From CAVXZE01 sp963766175 (lineage in GTDB: Bacteria > Myxococcota_A > UBA9160 > UBA6930): DNA of 64,000 nt. The notes under the pieces were generated by a model. The model searched no databases. It was not told where the DNA came from and saw only the letters and a program-made list of their open reading frames with translations. Of the stretch, positions 61,113 through 64,000 are shown one piece after another. The first letter of the stretch is position 1, and every line of letters starts with the position of its first letter. Location: NCBI GenBank assembly GCA_963766175.1, contig CAVXZE010000002.1:124001-188000 (forward strand), written 5' to 3'. Position numbers and translations under genes: made by a program.

Positions 61113-61576
61113 ACCCCGCCGAGCTTTCGATGGTCCCAGGAGACCACCTTGTCCGGCGGGACCCGGATCAGGCAGCGCTTCTTCGCGCTGGCCCGCAGGC
61201 CCTCGCGAATCGCCTCCGAATCCTCGGCGGGAACCGTCCCCATCCGTACGCTCACCTTCCGAAGCGTCGCGAACACACTCTCGACCTCGGTGTCGATCTC
61301 GGCTCTTCCGTAGATCATCACCCCACGGAGATCCGAGTAGGAATCCCCCGCCTCCGCCAGGAGTGTCACCCGGGGATCGCGTTTCAGGTTCAGGATCTTC
61401 TGGCTCTTGGTGAAGGTGGTCATGATGATCGCGCCGTCCTCCTCCAGGCCGAACCACATCGGCATCGGGTGGGGCACCCCGTCCTTTCCGATGCTGCAGA
61501 GAATGATCGTCTTGGTCTGGTCGAGGAACTGCCGCACCTCACCGTCGGTCATGCGGATCTGCCCGCGTCGTGACAC
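61106..61576 (-). CDS. Pyridoxamine 5'-phosphate oxidase-like flavin/F420-binding protein
   Basis: 156 aa. Split-barrel fold of the PNPOx superfamily: FLDQTKTIILCSIGKDGVPH, PMPMWFGLEEDGAIIMTT, KSQKILNLKRDPRVTLL and GVMIYGRAEI. The C-terminal VVSWDHRKLGG is the TIGR03618-like end seen in F420- or FMN-dependent reductases. True PdxH activity is unlikely. The YjbQ gene begins a separate set further on; the gap is 43 bases. Confidence 0.85.
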   Translation of the reverse strand: MSRRGQIRMTDGEVRQFLDQTKTIILCSIGKDGVPHPMPMWFGLEEDGAIIMTTFTKSQKILNLKRDPRVTLLAEAGDSYSDLRGVMIYGRAEIDTEVESVFATLRKVSVRMGTVPAEDSEAIREGLRASAKKRCLIRVPPDKVVSWDHRKLGGVY

Positions 61577-61619
61577 TGGAACTCCCTCCGAAAACGAGGA
61601 CCCGAGGATAACGCGTATT

Positions 61620-62030
61620 TCAGGAACCGACGTGGACGACGACGCTGCGTCGCCCGGAAGAGTGGCGGTGCTCCCAGAGGTAGATCCCCTGCCAGGTCCC
61701 GAGGGCGAGACGGCCGCCCATCACCGGAATCGAGAGCGAGGTGGCGGTGAGGGCCGACTTGACATGGGAGGGCATGTCGTCGGCGCCCTCGAGTGTGTGG
61801 GTGAAGATGGGATCATCCTCGCGAACCAGGCGGTTCAGCCACTGTTCGAGATCCCGACGTGCCGAGGGGTCGGCGTTCTCCTGGATGGTGAGACTCGCCG
61901 AAGTGTGCTGAACGAAGACGGTGCAGATTCCCTCGGAGAGCCCCGAACTCGCCACCACCTTCTGCACCTGGTCGGTGAACTCGTGAAGCCCCTGACCTCG
62001 AACCGGGATCCGCAGGCGCTCGACTGTCAC
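61620..62030 (-). CDS. YjbQ/UPF0047 family protein
   Basis: 136 aa from GTG 62030 (GGAG five bases upstream); the longer in-frame start at 62072 lies inside mazG and is rejected. Signature: FVQHTSASLTIQENADPSAR, DMPSHVKSALTATSLSIPVM, and LGTWQGIYLWEHRH with metal-binding His residues. Family members show weak thiamin-phosphate synthase activity; the true role is unclear. Start overlaps the mazG stop as GTGA. Confidence 0.93.
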   Translation of the reverse strand: MTVERLRIPVRGQGLHEFTDQVQKVVASSGLSEGICTVFVQHTSASLTIQENADPSARRDLEQWLNRLVREDDPIFTHTLEGADDMPSHVKSALTATSLSIPVMGGRLALGTWQGIYLWEHRHSSGRRSVVVHVGS

Positions 62031-62818
62031 GAGGACTCCTGGGCCTTGGCGCGATTCCAGAGCTCGAGCCACTCGTCGGCAACGATCTCCCCGGGCGCGC
62101 GACCGCTGGCGTGAACCTCCGACTCGGCAGCCCGGAAGCGCCGCTCGAAGCGGGCGTTCGCGCCGCGCAACGCCGCTTCGGGATCCACGCCGAGACGCCG
62201 GGCCAGGCCGGTGAGGGCGAAGAGACAGTCGCCGAGCTCCTCGGAGAGCCGGGCCTGGCTGCCGCCCGAGCAGAGCTCCGCTCGAAGCTCCCCCAGCTCC
62301 TCGTCGAGCTTCGCCAGCGCGTCGCGGGTCTCCGGCCAGTCGAATCCCACCCGCGCCGCGCGGCGCTGCAGCTTGGCGGATCTGGTGAGAGCGGGCAGCG
62401 CCTCAGCCACACCGTCCAGGGCGCGATCTCCGTCGCCGCCTGTCATGGCGCGTTCGCGGGCCTTCTGCTCCTCCCAGCGCCGGGTCTGGGCTTCGGCGCT
62501 CTTCACCTCCTCCTCGCCGAAGACGTGGGGATGACGACGCACCATCTTGTCGCAGATGGCGGAGACGACCTCGGCGAAGCCGAAGAGCCCCTCCTCCCGC
62601 GCCATCTGCGCGTGATAGGCGACCTGGAAGAGCAGATCACCGAGCTCGTCACGAAGCGCCTCGAAGTCCCGGCGCCGGATGGCGTCGGCGACCTCGTAAG
62701 CCTCCTCGATGGTGTGGGGTGCAATCGAGGAGAAGTCCTGCTCCAGGTCCCAGGGGCAGCCCTCCTCGCGGTCTCGTAGCCGCGCCATGATCTCCAGGAG
62801 TCGTTCGATCCGGCTCAC
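62027..62818 (-). CDS. mazG: Nucleoside triphosphate pyrophosphohydrolase MazG
   Basis: 263 aa. Two MazG repeats: the first has DREEGCPWDLEQDF, TIEEAYEVADAI and ELGDLLFQVAYHAQMA (ExxE...ExxD metal sites), the second KLDEELGELRAEL and SEELGDCLFALTGLARR. Length and VRRHPHVFGEE are classic. Hydrolyses (d)NTPs to NMP plus PPi, cleaning damaged nucleotides. Operon with yjbQ (4-base overlap). Confidence 0.96.
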   Translation of the reverse strand: MSRIERLLEIMARLRDREEGCPWDLEQDFSSIAPHTIEEAYEVADAIRRRDFEALRDELGDLLFQVAYHAQMAREEGLFGFAEVVSAICDKMVRRHPHVFGEEEVKSAEAQTRRWEEQKARERAMTGGDGDRALDGVAEALPALTRSAKLQRRAARVGFDWPETRDALAKLDEELGELRAELCSGGSQARLSEELGDCLFALTGLARRLGVDPEAALRGANARFERRFRAAESEVHASGRAPGEIVADEWLELWNRAKAQESS

Positions 62819-62865
62819 GAGCCCGAGTATCAGCGATCCGCCGATGACGCGGTACTATCCCGGGC

Positions 62866-63696
62866 GTGAAAATCTCCTGGCACGAGTCCAGCGTCGAGAT
62901 CCCGAGTGGAGCCCTCCGGGTCCAGGAGCAGGGAGAGGGACCCGGCCTGATCTGGAGTCACGGGCTTCTGCACCCCATCGCTCTGGAGGAGCTGACGCCG
63001 CTGCGCGAGCTCATCGAGGGGATGGAGGGACGACGCGTGGTCCGCTACGACGCGCGCGGTCACGGGGGCTCGGCGGCGGGACGCAACGACGCGGCGAATC
63101 GCTGGGACCAGCTCGGCGCGGACCTGCTCGAGCTGGCCAGCGCTCTCGAGATCGAGCGCTTCGTGGCAGCGGGCGCATCGATGGGGGTGGCGGCATCGCT
63201 CCGAGCCGCCCTCCTCGCGCCCGAGCGAATCGCCGCCCTGCTGCTGCTGATTCCGCCAACGGCCTGGGAGAGCCGTCCGGCACAGGCCGGCCTCTACCGC
63301 GCGATGGCGCAACTCCTCGACGAGAAGGGCACTCTCGCGGTGGCGAAGGCGGTGGAGGAGACACTCCGGGACCAACCGATCGCACCGGGCTTCGAGCCGG
63401 CGCAGGAAGCGCTCTACGAAGCGCTTCGGGGCTGGGATCCGCCGGCTCTCCGCCACGTCCTGCGCGGCGCCGCCGACAGCGACCTTCCCGATCTGGAACG
63501 CCTGGCGGAGATCGACGCACCCGCGCTGATCGTGGCGGTGCGGGACGATCCCGGCCATCCCCTCTCGACGGCCCAGGAGCTCGCGGAGCGGATTCCGTTC
63601 GCGCAGCTCCGGGTGGTGGCGAGCCTCGCCGAGGTCGATGAGATCCGAGCCACCGCCACCCACTTCCTCGACGAGCTCGCGGCGGCCGGCTGCTGA
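62866..63696 (+). CDS. Alpha/beta-fold hydrolase
   Basis: 276 aa, GTG start at 62866. LIWSHGLLHP (oxyanion HG), RVVRYDARGHGGS, and the nucleophile elbow FVAAGASMGVAAS (Ser in GASMG) give a standard fold. The acid is probably in LIVAVRDDPGHP. The C-terminal catalytic His is not in the usual position (ATATHFLDEL is the only candidate). Substrate unknown. Divergent from mazG, convergent with uvrA. Confidence 0.85.
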   Translation: MKISWHESSVEIPSGALRVQEQGEGPGLIWSHGLLHPIALEELTPLRELIEGMEGRRVVRYDARGHGGSAAGRNDAANRWDQLGADLLELASALEIERFVAAGASMGVAASLRAALLAPERIAALLLLIPPTAWESRPAQAGLYRAMAQLLDEKGTLAVAKAVEETLRDQPIAPGFEPAQEALYEALRGWDPPALRHVLRGAADSDLPDLERLAEIDAPALIVAVRDDPGHPLSTAQELAERIPFAQLRVVASLAEVDEIRATATHFLDELAAAGC

Positions 63697-63729
63697 AGAC
63701 ACCCCTGCGCTACGCGCGGATCCAGCCGC

Positions 63730-64000
63730 TTACAGCACCCGACGCAGGTATCGACCCGTGAAGCTCGCCTTGCACTTCGATACCTCTTCGGGCGTTCCGG
63801 TGGCCACCACCTCGCCGCCGCCGTCACCACCCTCGGGGCCGAGATCGATCACATGGTCGGCGCAGCGGATCACGTCCAGGTTGTGCTCGATCACGACCAC
63901 GGTGTTGCCCGCATCGACCAGCCGGTCGAGCACGGCGAGAAGCTTGCGAAGGTCGTCGAAGTGAAGGCCCGTGGTGGGCTCATCGAGGATGTAGAGCGTC
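63730..64000 (-). CDS. uvrA: Excinuclease ABC subunit A, C-terminal part, cut by window edge
   Basis: 90 codons up to the stop at 63730. TLYILDEPTTGLHFDDLRKL is the second Walker B of UvrA, followed by AGNTVVVIEHNLDVIRCADH, DLGPEGGDGGGEVVATGTPE and the short tail TGRYLRRVL. The frame is open at the right edge, so the remaining 850 or so residues lie outside. Damage recognition ATPase of nucleotide excision repair. Confidence 0.97.
   Translation of the reverse strand, partial: TLYILDEPTTGLHFDDLRKLLAVLDRLVDAGNTVVVIEHNLDVIRCADHVIDLGPEGGDGGGEVVATGTPEEVSKCKASFTGRYLRRVL

Noticed and set aside
1..64000. tRNA/rRNA genes, CRISPR arrays, IS elements, integrases
   Set aside because: No T-loop plus acceptor pattern, no regular repeat-spacer array and no transposase or recombinase motifs were seen on reading both strands.

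Overview
The window is visibly GC-rich, with tightly packed genes on both strands, many GTG/TTG starts, and stop/start overlaps of the ATGA, GTGA or TGATG type. The gene content is a PilZ-PilZ-DUF4388 protein, a Geobacter-style CxxxxCH/CxxCH cytochrome, a (PTPVPTPA)n linker, four-cysteine-cluster ferredoxins, a CotA-like multicopper oxidase and many two-component proteins. This suggests a chromosomal segment of an uncultured 'deltaproteobacterial-grade' bacterium (Myxococcota/Desulfobacterota/Binatota neighbourhood). That placement is inference; no rRNA or tRNA gene was seen. I found no phage, integrase, IS transposase or CRISPR array.

Layout. 1-3.3 kb: a URO-D-like gene cut by the left edge, a PilZ/DUF4388 protein, and an aroE-aroK pair. 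3.4-12.0 kb: an accessory catabolic-looking block (phytoene-desaturase-like FAD enzyme, two metallo-beta-lactamase-fold hydrolases, an alpha/beta hydrolase with a Cys nucleophile, an MFS permease, an MDR enoyl reductase, TetR, a class III aminotransferase). 12.1-15.3 kb: two near-identical multi-cysteine 4Fe-4S proteins flanking a 7-TM protein. 15.3-21.1 kb: a CPSF-like MBL nuclease, a HerA-like ATPase and a DUF2254-like membrane protein, all with frame problems. 21.1-27.6 kb: a repeat-rich cytochrome, a LuxR/CBS pair, a NarL-type two-component system and a frameshifted ferritin-like protein, with several repeated intergenic elements. 27.8-39.1 kb: Lon, multicopper oxidase, two FKBPs, PilZ proteins, Lrp/alanine dehydrogenase and a GGDEF cyclase. 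39.3-53.6 kb: PAS kinase, HtpX, DUF2157/GDYXXLXY, TraB, PspC, MATE, HPF, Pcm, RmuC and a giant wHTH-ATPase-TPR regulator. 53.8-60.4 kb: small exported proteins and an envelope-stress-like module (OmpR regulator plus kinase, divergent from VWA, PspA-like and membrane proteins). 60.4-64 kb: a 185-bp palindromic repeat, TlpA-like, PNPOx-like, YjbQ, MazG, a hydrolase and the 3' end of uvrA.

The most notable signals are these. (1) A two-copy intergenic element (23.3 and 39.2 kb) whose hairpin shows a compensatory base-pair change. (2) A paired 45-bp motif with tandem GATTTA boxes upstream of two operons. (3) A 185-bp long palindrome whose end supplies the RBS and start codon of a TlpA-like gene. 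(4) A two-component/VWA/PspA-like module with tandem CGTAAA boxes in its shared promoter. (5) A cluster of about ten single-base frame disruptions confined to 11-30 kb. (6) A gene-conversion tract between the duplicated ferredoxins. c-di-GMP proteins recur (two PilZ architectures, a single PilZ, one GGDEF with an I-site).
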